Origin: JBFKMV01 sp041629655
Lineage (GTDB): Bacteria; Acidobacteriota; Polarisedimenticolia; Polarisedimenticolales; Polarisedimenticolaceae
NCBI GenBank assembly: GCA_041629655.1
Contig: JBFKMV010000103.1
Span: 1-17,763 of the forward strand
Reading direction: 5' to 3'
DNA: 17,763 bases
Of the stretch, positions 1-5,964 are shown piece by piece. Positions within the stretch are counted from its first letter, which is position 1. Every line of letters starts with the position of its first letter. A program made the translations under genes and the position numbers. The notes under the pieces were generated by a model. The model was not told the DNA's origin, did no database searches, and saw only the letters and a program-made list of their open reading frames with translations.

Positions 1-986
1 CCGACTACGGCGCGTTCGTCGAGGTCGAGGAGGGCGTGGAAGGCCTGATCCACGTCTCCGAGATGTCGTGGACCAAGCGCGTCAAGCACCCCTCGAAGAT
101 CCTCTCGGTCGGCGACTGGGTCGAGTGCGTGGTGCTCGAGGTGGACCGCGAGGGCCGGCGGCTGTCGCTGGGCCTCAAGCAGACCGAGCCCAACCCGTGG
201 GACCTGATCAGCTCCAAGTACCGCGTCGGGGACCGCATCACCGGAACCGTGCGCAACATCACCGACTTCGGGGCGTTCGTCGAGGTCGAGGAGGGGATCG
301 ACGGCCTGGTGCACATCTCCGACCTGTCCTGGACCCGCCGGATCAAGCATCCCAGCGAGGTGCTGAACAAGGCCGAGGAGGTCGAGGCGGTGATCCTCAA
401 GATCGACTCGGAGAACCAGCGCCTGTCGCTCGGCATCAAGCAGCTCCAGCCGAACGTGCTCGAGGATTTCTTCCAGAGTCACCGCGTCGGCGACGTGCTG
501 TCCGGCAAGATCGTGCGGCTGACCGAGTTCGGCGCGTTCGTCGAGGTGTTCGAGGACGTCGAGGGGCTGGTCCACGTTTCGGAGATGTCGCACGAGCGGA
601 TCGAGAACCCCGAGGACAGCTTCGCGGTCGGCCAGGAGGTCCGGGTCAAGGTGATCAAGATGGACCCGGTGGAGAAGAAGATCGGGTTGTCGATCAAGGC
701 CGCGCTCGACGAGGGCGACCCCGGCGATCGCGAGCACCACGAGCGGCAGCAGGGCGACGGCACCGCGACCCTGGGCGACCTGATGAGCGCGTCGGTGCTG
801 CGCCAGCGGCAGGCGGCCCGCGACGAGACGGCCGAGGCCGACGACAAGGCCGAAGACACCGAGGAGCCCGCGGAACAAGCGGTCCAGGCACGAGCCGACG
901 ACGCGACGCCCCCGGCGGAGCAGGACGACGAGGCGGCGGACGGCGGCGAGGCGGAGCCTGCCGCAGGTGAGCAGAAGGAGGACTGA
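1..986 (+). CDS. rpsA: 30S ribosomal protein S1, C-terminal part (5' end outside window)
   Basis: Ribosomal protein S1 binds mRNA on the 30S subunit and helps start translation of mRNAs with weak or structured leaders. The gene is open at the left edge; the reading frame begins with the codon at 3-5. Three S1/OB repeats are visible in a row, each with the signature FGAFVEV (or YGAFVEV), then EGLxHVSEMS or DGLVHISDLS, then a closing RLSLGLKQ-type strand. They start near 3, 225 and 484. The upstream domains of a normal S1 must lie outside the window. After the last repeat (about 712) comes a tail of about 90 residues that is Asp/Glu/Ala-rich and looks disordered. The stop is TGA at 984-986. The IHF-type gene follows, as in the rpsA-ihfB order of Enterobacteria. 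Family assignment is secure; the role of the tail is unknown. Confidence 0.95.
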   Translation, partial: DYGAFVEVEEGVEGLIHVSEMSWTKRVKHPSKILSVGDWVECVVLEVDREGRRLSLGLKQTEPNPWDLISSKYRVGDRITGTVRNITDFGAFVEVEEGIDGLVHISDLSWTRRIKHPSEVLNKAEEVEAVILKIDSENQRLSLGIKQLQPNVLEDFFQSHRVGDVLSGKIVRLTEFGAFVEVFEDVEGLVHVSEMSHERIENPEDSFAVGQEVRVKVIKMDPVEKKIGLSIKAALDEGDPGDREHHERQQGDGTATLGDLMSASVLRQRQAARDETAEADDKAEDTEEPAEQAVQARADDATPPAEQDDEAADGGEAEPAAGEQKED

Positions 987-1021
987 CCGGAGGCGCGCCG
1001 CCGGCGACAGCGGCGCTCCGG
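987..1021 (+). other. Hairpin between rpsA and the IHF-type gene
   Basis: Directly after the rpsA stop, CCGGAG (987-992) can pair with CTCCGG (1016-1021). Inside this, GCCGC (997-1001) can pair with GCGGC (1010-1014), leaving a 4-versus-1 nt internal bulge and an 8-nt loop. There is no U tract, so it is not a classical intrinsic terminator. It may protect the rpsA 3' end or tune read-through into the next gene, whose ribosome site (GGAGG, 1028-1032) follows at once. Confidence 0.4.
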
Positions 1022-1039
1022 GACCTCGGAGGACGCGGG

Positions 1040-1369
1040 ATGACGAAGGCCGACCTGGTCGAGGAAGTGGTCAGGGTCTCCAACGTCAGCAAGAAGCACG
1101 CGGAGATCATCGTCAACACGGTGTTCTCCTCGATCATCGATGCCTTGCAGGCCGACGACAAGATCGAGCTGCGCGGCTTCGGCAGCTTCCGCGTGCGCCG
1201 GCGCCGCTCGCGTCAGGGACGCAACCCCAAGACGGGCGACCGTGTGGAAGTACCGGAGAAACGTATCCCGTACTTCAAACCGGGCAAGGAGCTCAAGGAC
1301 CTGATCAACCGGATCGAGGTCCGGCCGCCGATGACGGAGCCGCTCGCCGAGCCAGCCGGCGACTCCTGA
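1040..1369 (+). CDS. ihfB: HU/IHF-family nucleoid DNA-bending protein (IHF-beta-like)
   Basis: Small basic DNA-bending protein of the HU/IHF superfamily, 109 residues, acting in the nucleoid as a dimer. The N-terminal helices (TKADLVEEVVRVSNVSKKHAEIIVNTVFSSI) are followed by the family core ELRGFGSFRVRRRRSRQGRNPKTG and the PYFKPGKELKDLINR C-terminus. The RNPKTG turn marks the beta-arm that enters the DNA minor groove. A short extra tail (about residues 95-109) extends beyond the usual 90-100 residues. ATG at 1040 has GGAGG 7 nt upstream. The gene is 53 bp after rpsA, the order seen for ihfB in Enterobacteria. That neighbourhood and the PxFKPGKEL ending favour IHF-beta over HU, but the subtype is uncertain. 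No partner alpha subunit is in this window. Confidence 0.88.
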   Translation: MTKADLVEEVVRVSNVSKKHAEIIVNTVFSSIIDALQADDKIELRGFGSFRVRRRRSRQGRNPKTGDRVEVPEKRIPYFKPGKELKDLINRIEVRPPMTEPLAEPAGDS

Positions 1370-1379
1370 CCCGACGAAC

Positions 1380-1874
1380 ATGGACCACCTGTTCAGTCCC
1401 TGGCGCTACGCCTACGTCACGAGCGTCAAGGACGACGGGGAGTGCGTGTTCTGCCGGCTCGGCGGCGCCGACCCGGCGATGGATTCCCAAACCTACGTGC
1501 TGCACCGCGGGCGGTACCACTTCATCGTGCTCAACGTCTACCCCTACACCTCGGGGCACCTGATGATCGTGCCCTTCGAGCACGTCGACCGGTTGTCCGG
1601 GCTGTCCGGCGAGGCGGCGGCGGAGCTGATCGAGCTGACCACGCGCTCGGAGCAGGTGCTCGACGAGGCCTACCGCCCCGAGGGCATCAACTTCGGTCTC
1701 AACCTCGGCAAGTGCGCGGGTGCCGGGATCGAGGCGCACCTGCACCTGCACGCGGTGCCGCGCTGGTTCGGCGACACCAACTTCATGACGGCCGTCGGCG
1801 AGACGCGCCTGCTTCCGGAGAGTCTGGAGGAGTCCTGGCAACGGTTGGCCGGCCGGTTCGGAGCGGCGCGATGA
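1380..1874 (+). CDS. HIT-domain nucleotide hydrolase/phosphorylase (Ap4A phosphorylase-like)
   Basis: Histidine-triad protein of 164 residues. The active-site triad is visible as H120-L-H122-L-H124 followed by AVPRW; in the family the middle His forms a nucleotidyl intermediate. An N-terminal C22-V-F-C25 pair probably helps bind zinc, as in GalT/Ap4A-phosphorylase-type HIT proteins. The opening MDHLFSPWRYAYV and the GDTNFM segment are typical of the bacterial group annotated as HIT or Ap4A phosphorylase. The substrate (Ap4A, adenylyl conjugates or another nucleotide) cannot be told from sequence. It starts 10 bp after the IHF-type gene with no clear Shine-Dalgarno sequence, so translation may depend on coupling to that gene. 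Its TGA overlaps the miaB ATG as ATGA (1871-1874). Together these spacings suggest one operon from rpsA to miaB. Confidence 0.88.
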   Translation: MDHLFSPWRYAYVTSVKDDGECVFCRLGGADPAMDSQTYVLHRGRYHFIVLNVYPYTSGHLMIVPFEHVDRLSGLSGEAAAELIELTTRSEQVLDEAYRPEGINFGLNLGKCAGAGIEAHLHLHAVPRWFGDTNFMTAVGETRLLPESLEESWQRLAGRFGAAR

Positions 1875-3223
1875 GCGACGAGAGACGACGGGGCCGGTAC
1901 TTCATCGAGACCTGGGGCTGCCAGATGAACGTGCACGACTCCGAGAAGCTGGCCGGCTCGCTGGAGCGCGAGGGCTACGTCCGGGCGGCGGAGGCCGCCG
2001 ACGCCGACGTGGTGCTGCTCAACACGTGCTCGATCCGCGAGAAGGCGGCGGAGAAGGTGTTCACCGAGCTGGGGCGGCTGCGCGGGCTCAAGGAGCGGCG
2101 CCCCGGCGTGTTGCTCGGGGTCTGCGGCTGCGTGGCGCAGCAGGAAGGGGACGGCATCTACAGCCGCGCGCCCTACGTCGACTTCGTGATCGGCCCCCGG
2201 GCCACGGGCTCGCTACCGGGGATCGTGCGCCGGCTGCGCTCGGGGGACCGCAGCGCCCGTCACACCACGGACACCGAGTACCGCCGCGACTCGGTGGAGT
2301 TCCCGTACGACGAGATCCGCCGCGAGGGCGGGGGCACGGGCAAGGCCTTCGTGACCATCGTCGAGGGCTGTAACCACCGTTGCACGTACTGCATCGTGCC
2401 GACCACGCGCGGACGCGAGGTCTGCCGCGACATGGACGTGATCGTGCGCGAGGTGCAGGCGCTGGCGGCGAACGGCACTCGCGAGGTCGAGCTGCTCGGG
2501 CAGACGGTCAACGCGTACCGCGACGCGGCGGGGCGCACGCTGGCCGAGCTGCTGCTGGCGGTGGCGGACGTCGACGGGGTCGAACGCATCCGCTTCACCA
2601 CCTCGCATCCGGCGCAGATGACCGACCGGATCATGGACGCCATGGCCGCGGCGCAGCCGAAGGTCTGCCCGTACCTGCACCTGCCGGTGCAATCGGGCAG
2701 CAGCGACGTGCTGGCCGCGATGCGCCGCGGCTACGACCGCGCGCGGTACCTGAGCAAGATCGAGGGGCTGCGGCGGCGGATCCCCGGGATCTGCTTCGGC
2801 ACGGACATCATCGTCGGGTTCCCGACCGAGGGCGAAGACGACTTCCGACAGACGCTCGGCCTGCTCGAGGAGGTGCGCTACGCGACCTGCTACTCGTTCG
2901 CGTACTCGCCGCGCCCCGGGACGGCCTCGTTGAACCTCGGCGACCCGGTGCCCAAGCAGGAGAAGCTGGCCCGGCTGGCGCGGGTGCAGGAGCTGCAGCG
3001 GGGGATCCAGCGGGAGCTGCACGCCGAGTGGCTGGGACGGCGGGTGGAGGTGCTGGTGGAGGGTCCCAGCAAGCGCGATCCCGGCGAGTGGACCGGAAGG
3101 ACCCCGGAGAACCGGATCGTCAACTTCGCCGGCCCGTCCGGTGCGGGCCGTCTGGAAACCCTCACCATCACGGGGTTTTCGCCGTATTCGCTGCGCGGAG
3201 CAGCCGCACCCGACGCCGCTTGA
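1871..3223 (+). CDS. miaB: tRNA-2-methylthio-N6-dimethylallyladenosine synthase
   Basis: Radical-SAM methylthiotransferase that adds the 2-methylthio group to i6A37 of tRNAs reading UNN codons. It is 450 residues, normal for the family. The N-terminal MTTase domain has its three cluster cysteines at C17 (ETWGCQMN), C53 (LLNTCSIREKA) and C87 (GCVAQQEG); an extra Cys lies at 85. The radical-SAM motif is C167-NHR-C171-TY-C174, followed by IVPTTRGRE. LGQTVNAY, PYLHLPVQSGS and TDIIVGFPTEGE are conserved SAM-barrel segments. A C-terminal TRAM domain runs from about residue 380 (RVEVLVEG, then GRTPENRIVNF). LLGQTVNAY and the overall motif set favour MiaB over RimO or MtaB. The ATG at 1871 overlaps the HIT stop by 4 bp and has GGAG at 1860-1863, which fixes the start. 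Codon use matches its neighbours. Confidence 0.96.
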   Translation: MSDERRRGRYFIETWGCQMNVHDSEKLAGSLEREGYVRAAEAADADVVLLNTCSIREKAAEKVFTELGRLRGLKERRPGVLLGVCGCVAQQEGDGIYSRAPYVDFVIGPRATGSLPGIVRRLRSGDRSARHTTDTEYRRDSVEFPYDEIRREGGGTGKAFVTIVEGCNHRCTYCIVPTTRGREVCRDMDVIVREVQALAANGTREVELLGQTVNAYRDAAGRTLAELLLAVADVDGVERIRFTTSHPAQMTDRIMDAMAAAQPKVCPYLHLPVQSGSSDVLAAMRRGYDRARYLSKIEGLRRRIPGICFGTDIIVGFPTEGEDDFRQTLGLLEEVRYATCYSFAYSPRPGTASLNLGDPVPKQEKLARLARVQELQRGIQRELHAEWLGRRVEVLVEGPSKRDPGEWTGRTPENRIVNFAGPSGAGRLETLTITGFSPYSLRGAAAPDAA

Positions 3224-3248
3224 CCGGGCCCGGAGGCCCATATACAGT
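3220..3248 (+). promoter_or_regulatory. Predicted sigma70-type promoter for the DUF151 gene
   Basis: TTGACC (3220-3225) and TACAGT (3243-3248) are separated by exactly 17 bp. The -35 element contains the TGA stop codon of miaB. Transcription would start near 3255, leaving a leader of about 18 nt before the DUF151 start codon. The fit to consensus is 5/6 and 4/6. It lies in a locally AT-richer stretch (CCATATACAGTAG). Confidence 0.6.
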
Positions 3249-3272
3249 AGCCGTCCGAGAGGTCAGGAATCC

Positions 3273-3755
3273 ATGCCGGTCGAGATGAAAATCAAGGGGG
3301 TCATGATCGACCCCGTCACCAACATGCCGATCATCGTGCTGCGCAACCCCGCCGGGGACGTGGTGCTGCCGATCTGGGTCGGCATCTTCGAGGCCAACGC
3401 CATCGCCACGCAGCTGGAGAAGATCGTCTCCCCGCGGCCGATGACCCACGATCTGTTGCGGAACATGATCGACGGCCTCGCCGCCAGCGTCGAGCGGATC
3501 GTGATCACCGACCTCAAGGACAACACCTATTTCGCCGCGATCCACGTGCGCCAGAACGATCGCGACCTGGCCATCGACGCCCGCCCGAGCGACGCGATGG
3601 CCCTGGCGCTGCGCGCCGAGGCCCCGATCTTCGTCGAGCAGCAGGTGCTGGACAAGTCCGCCGGCGGCGACCAGGGGGCGGGGGACGAGGCCGAGCGGCT
3701 GCGCCGCTGGCTCGAGAACGTCGACCCGGAGGAACTGGGCCACTACGAGATGTAG
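3273..3755 (+). CDS. Bifunctional nuclease family protein (DUF151)
   Basis: Protein of 160 residues of the BFN/DUF151 family, named for plant and bacterial proteins reported to have DNase and RNase activity; the bacterial role is poorly known. The conserved core is visible from the start: VMIDPVTNMPIIVLRN, then LPIWVGIFEANAIA, then THDLLRNMIDGL, then VERIVITDLKDNTYFAAI and IDARPSDAMALALRAEAPIFV. After this comes an acidic, likely flexible stretch (about 131-160) ending in HYEM. ATG at 3273 follows an AGG-type ribosome site (around 3261-3268) and gives the usual N-terminus; an in-frame start further upstream would run back through the miaB 3' end. It is 49 bp after miaB and appears to have its own promoter, so it may be expressed apart from the rpsA-miaB run. 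Confidence 0.9.
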   Translation: MPVEMKIKGVMIDPVTNMPIIVLRNPAGDVVLPIWVGIFEANAIATQLEKIVSPRPMTHDLLRNMIDGLAASVERIVITDLKDNTYFAAIHVRQNDRDLAIDARPSDAMALALRAEAPIFVEQQVLDKSAGGDQGAGDEAERLRRWLENVDPEELGHYEM

Positions 3756-3819
3756 CCCGGCCGCCCCGCTCCCGCGCCACCCCTTCCGTCCGCTCCGCAT
3801 CCCGCGGCCGACAATTCTC

Positions 3820-3848
3820 TTGACACGTCGGCGGCCCGCGGCTACACT
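3820..3848 (+). promoter_or_regulatory. Strong predicted sigma70 promoter of parAB
   Basis: A perfect -35 TTGACA (3820-3825), a 17-bp spacer and the -10 hexamer TACACT (3843-3848). Transcription would start near 3855, giving a leader of about 118 nt before the parA ATG at 3973. It is the best promoter match in the window and separates parAB from the DUF151 gene (217-bp gap). Confidence 0.75.
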
Positions 3849-3895
3849 CTGCCGCGTTGCCTCCAACATGGTGGGTCCGGGAAATCGAGATACCC

Positions 3896-3976
3896 ATGAT
3901 TTGGCGGTGCCGCGTTGATCCGGGGTCCGAGAGGGCGGCCCGGTCCGTCGAGGCGCCGAGGGGGTGGGCGCGATGA
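3896..3976 (+). CDS. Possible 26-codon leader ORF overlapping the parA start
   Basis: A short frame starts at ATG 3896 (MIWRCRVDPG...) and stops at TGA 3974-3976, which overlaps the parA ATG (3973-3975) as ATGA. This geometry would allow translational coupling. A GAGA at 3887-3890 lies upstream but is a poor ribosome site. A second small frame (ATG 3868, stop 3916-3918, 16 codons) also lies in the leader. No homolog is recognised and chance occurrence is quite possible. Confidence 0.25.
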   Translation: MIWRCRVDPGSERAARSVEAPRGWAR

Positions 3977-4728
3977 TCGTCGCGATCGCCAATCAGAAGG
4001 GCGGCGTGGGGAAGACCACGACGTCGATCAACCTGGCGGCGGCGCTGGCGCAGCGGGGCAAGAAGACGCTGCTGGTCGACCTGGACCCGCAGGGCAACGC
4101 CACGTTGTCCTACATCGATCCGCACGAGATCGAGCGGTCGGTCTACGACCTGCTGGTCGACCCGGCGGTGAGCGCGGCGGATGTTGTGCGTCCGACCGCG
4201 TTCGACGACCTGGACGTGATCGGCTCCCGCATCGCGCTGGCCAAGGCCGAGGCCAAGCTGATCACCGAGTTCGACAGCCATTTCCGGCTCAAGGACAAGC
4301 TGGAGCCGATCCGCGAGCTCTACGAGTACGTGATCATCGACACGCCTCCGACCCTGGGCATCCTGACCGTCAACGCGCTGGTCGCGGCGACCCATCTGCT
4401 GGTGCCGATCCAGTCTTCCTACTACGCGCTGGAGGGCACCGACGACCTGCTGGATACCTACGAGAAGATCCGGGCCCGGCCCAATCCGGACCTGAACTTC
4501 CTGGGGGTGGTGATCACCCTGCACGACCGTCGGACGGTGCTGGGTCGGGACATCAAGCAGCAGATCAGGAAGGTCTTCGGCACCAAGGTCTTCCGGACCA
4601 CGATCTCGCGCAGCGTGCGTCTGGAGGAGAGCCCGGCGTACAAGCAAAGCATCTTCAAGTTCGCCCCGAAATCGTCGGGTGCCGTCGAGTACTACAGCCT
4701 GTCCGAGGAGGTGATCGACCGTGTCTAA
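3973..4728 (+). CDS. parA: ParA/Soj-family partition ATPase
   Basis: ParA-type Walker ATPase that forms a nucleotide-dependent gradient on DNA and moves ParB-bound cargo. It is 251 residues, the small Soj-like form without an N-terminal HTH. The deviant Walker A box KGGVGKTT is at 9-16, with the signature Lys at 9. LLVDLDPQGN (33-42) is the A' motif. IIDTPPTLG (121-129) is Walker B. The later segment LVPIQSSYYALEG is typical of Soj. ATG at 3973 is preferred because GAGGGGG lies 8 nt upstream; a GTG at 3964 would sit on that ribosome site. The stop TAA overlaps the parB GTG by 8 bp (4721-4728), so the two are translated together. The pair lies next to a dif-like site rather than the usual origin genes. 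Confidence 0.93.
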   Translation: MIVAIANQKGGVGKTTTSINLAAALAQRGKKTLLVDLDPQGNATLSYIDPHEIERSVYDLLVDPAVSAADVVRPTAFDDLDVIGSRIALAKAEAKLITEFDSHFRLKDKLEPIRELYEYVIIDTPPTLGILTVNALVAATHLLVPIQSSYYALEGTDDLLDTYEKIRARPNPDLNFLGVVITLHDRRTVLGRDIKQQIRKVFGTKVFRTTISRSVRLEESPAYKQSIFKFAPKSSGAVEYYSLSEEVIDRV

Positions 4729-5638
4729 GCAACGCGGGCTCCCGCAGGAAAAGCGGATGCGTCACGACAGCCATTTCGTCGACGAGATCACCTCCCAGCG
4801 GTCTCCGTCGATCGGGCGCCTGATCGACATCGAGCAGATCGTCCCGAACCCGCACCAGCCGCGCAAGCAGTTCGGCGACCTGTCCGAGATGGTCAGCTCG
4901 ATCAAGGAGAAGGGGGTGCTCGAGCCGATCCTGGTCCGCAGCCACGAGGGCCGCTACCAGATCATCGCCGGTGAGCGGCGCTACCAGGCCGCCAAGCTGG
5001 CCGGCCTCCAGCACCTGCCGTGCATCGAGGTCGACGTCGACAACCGGGGCATGCTGGAGATCTCGTTGATCGAGAACCTGCAGCGGAAGGACCTCACCCC
5101 GTTCGAGGAGTCGGCCGCGATCCAGCGCCTCAGCGACCAGTTCCGCTACACCCACGAGGAGATCGCCCGCAAGCTCGGCAAGTCGCGCACCGTGATCACC
5201 GAGGCCCTGAGCCTGAACCGGATGCCCGAGGAGATCCAGGAGCGATGTCGGCAGGCCGACATCATCAGCAAGTCGATGCTGCTCCAGATCGTCCGGCAGC
5301 CGACGCTGGACGAGATGCACCGCCTGCTGGATCGGATCTCGGCCGAGGGGTTGACCCGCGAGGAGGCGCGGCGCTTCAACCAGGGCGAGCGGGGCCGGGG
5401 AGGCGGACGCCCGCGCCGGTTCACCTACCGCTACAAGCCCGAGAGCGAGGCGTTCAACTTCCGGCTGACCTTCTCCAAGCCCGAGGTCGACCGCGCCGAG
5501 CTGATCCAGGCGCTTCGCGAGGTGCTGGAGCGTCTGCTCCACGAGACCGACGACGCCGGGCCGGCGGCGTCCTCGAACCGCTCCGCACGCCGCCCCTCGT
5601 CCCGGCGCGGAGGTCTCGCGGCCCGCGATCACGCCTGA
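4721..5638 (+). CDS. parB: ParB/Spo0J-family DNA-binding partition protein (divergent C-terminus)
   Basis: ParB-family protein of 305 residues starting at GTG 4721 inside the end of parA. Family members bind parS, hydrolyse CTP and slide as clamps on DNA. The N-terminal ParB/sulfiredoxin-fold domain spans about 31-125: VPNPHQPRKQF, KEKGVLEPILVR, then GERRYQAAKLAG (84-95) and ENLQRKDLTPFEE (118-130), the nucleotide-binding motifs. In GERRYQ the last position is Gln where chromosomal ParBs usually have Arg (GERRxR). An HTH lies at about 144-175 (THEEIARKLGKSRTVITEAL). After a Gly/Arg-rich hinge (221-233) comes FTYRYKPESEAFNFRLTF and an amphipathic helix (258-274), probably the dimerisation domain but unlike the standard one, then a basic low-complexity tail. 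It may be a partition protein with a different site, or a regulator. Confidence 0.9.
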   Translation: MSKQRGLPQEKRMRHDSHFVDEITSQRSPSIGRLIDIEQIVPNPHQPRKQFGDLSEMVSSIKEKGVLEPILVRSHEGRYQIIAGERRYQAAKLAGLQHLPCIEVDVDNRGMLEISLIENLQRKDLTPFEESAAIQRLSDQFRYTHEEIARKLGKSRTVITEALSLNRMPEEIQERCRQADIISKSMLLQIVRQPTLDEMHRLLDRISAEGLTREEARRFNQGERGRGGGRPRRFTYRYKPESEAFNFRLTFSKPEVDRAELIQALREVLERLLHETDDAGPAASSNRSARRPSSRRGGLAARDHA

Positions 5639-5778
5639 GCCCGCTTTTCGGATCTCATCGGCCACCGAAGGGCACTGTGGGCGTCGGAGACGGCCCCTGA
5701 GGCGGGCGTCGCGGGTCCGGCAGGGTCGAGGCCGGGCGGGCGTCCGGAGGGCCATTCCGGCGACGTTGCGCGATATCA

Positions 5779-5806
5779 GGTTTACATAAGATACATTATC
5801 GGACGT
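5779..5806 (-). other. dif-like XerC/XerD recombination site (chromosome dimer resolution)
   Basis: Read on the - strand, the 28 bp split into a left arm ACGTCCGATAA, a 6-bp centre TGTATC and a right arm TTATGTAAACC. As I recall the published sites, the right (XerD-type) arm matches B. subtilis dif (TTATGTAAACT) at 10/11 and E. coli dif (TTATGTTAAAT) at 8/11. The centre matches the E. coli TGTATA at 5/6. Over all 28 positions it agrees with B. subtilis dif at 22 and with E. coli dif at 19, including 15 of 16 contiguous core positions for E. coli. It is an AT-rich island in very GC-rich DNA, it lies at a local GC-skew flip and it is between genes. Known dif sites are where XerCD, activated by FtsK, resolve chromosome dimers at the terminus. 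Confidence 0.82.
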
Positions 5807-5876
5807 TGGCGCAGGGAGGCCCGGGAACCCCGAACTCCCTCTCCCCGGCCCTCGGCCTCCCCCCTCCGGGCTCCGT

Positions 5877-5905
5877 TTGACAGCGTTCCGGGGCGTCCCT
5901 ATGCT
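5877..5905 (+). promoter_or_regulatory. Predicted sigma70 promoter of lptF-lptG
   Basis: TTGACA (5877-5882), a 17-bp spacer and TATGCT (5900-5905). The start of transcription would be near 5912, about 53 nt before the ATG at 5965. It lies 71 bp from the dif-like site, between that site and the gene. Confidence 0.65.
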
Positions 5906-5964
5906 CGCAGTCCGACCGCGCCGCCGGAAGGCCCCGGGCGGCGAAACGGAGCGAAGTCAGCCCG

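Larger units (their letters stand above)
5639..5964. other. 326-bp intergenic region holding dif-like site and lptF-lptG promoter
   Basis: No convincing gene lies between parB and lptF-lptG. From 5641 to 5760 the + strand is G-rich (52 G, 38 C). A weak hairpin (CCGGA 5744-5748 with TCCGG 5756-5760) could end parAB transcripts. An AT-rich island follows at about 5773-5800 and contains the dif-like site. From 5821 on the strand is C-rich (35 G, 57 C to 5940). The lptF-lptG promoter lies at 5877-5905. Confidence 0.7.

Noticed and set aside
967..1563. Open frame starting inside the rpsA end and covering the IHF and HIT genes
   Set aside because: Low-complexity translation and full overlap with two genes that have clear family motifs.
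3964..3975. GTG at 3964 as the parA start
   Set aside because: It would overlap the GAGGGGG ribosome site; ATG 3973 gives the normal ParA N-terminus.
5779..5806. dif-like block as the attachment site of an integrated phage or Xer-dependent element
   Set aside because: No integrase, phage gene or second copy of the 28-mer was seen, and the skew flip at the site favours the native chromosomal dif. It cannot be fully excluded for parAB.
3756..5964. parS site near parAB
   Set aside because: I looked for the TGTTTCACGTGAAACA palindrome or close variants and saw none. The few CACGTG cores in the left part (e.g. near 3543) are not in palindromic context.
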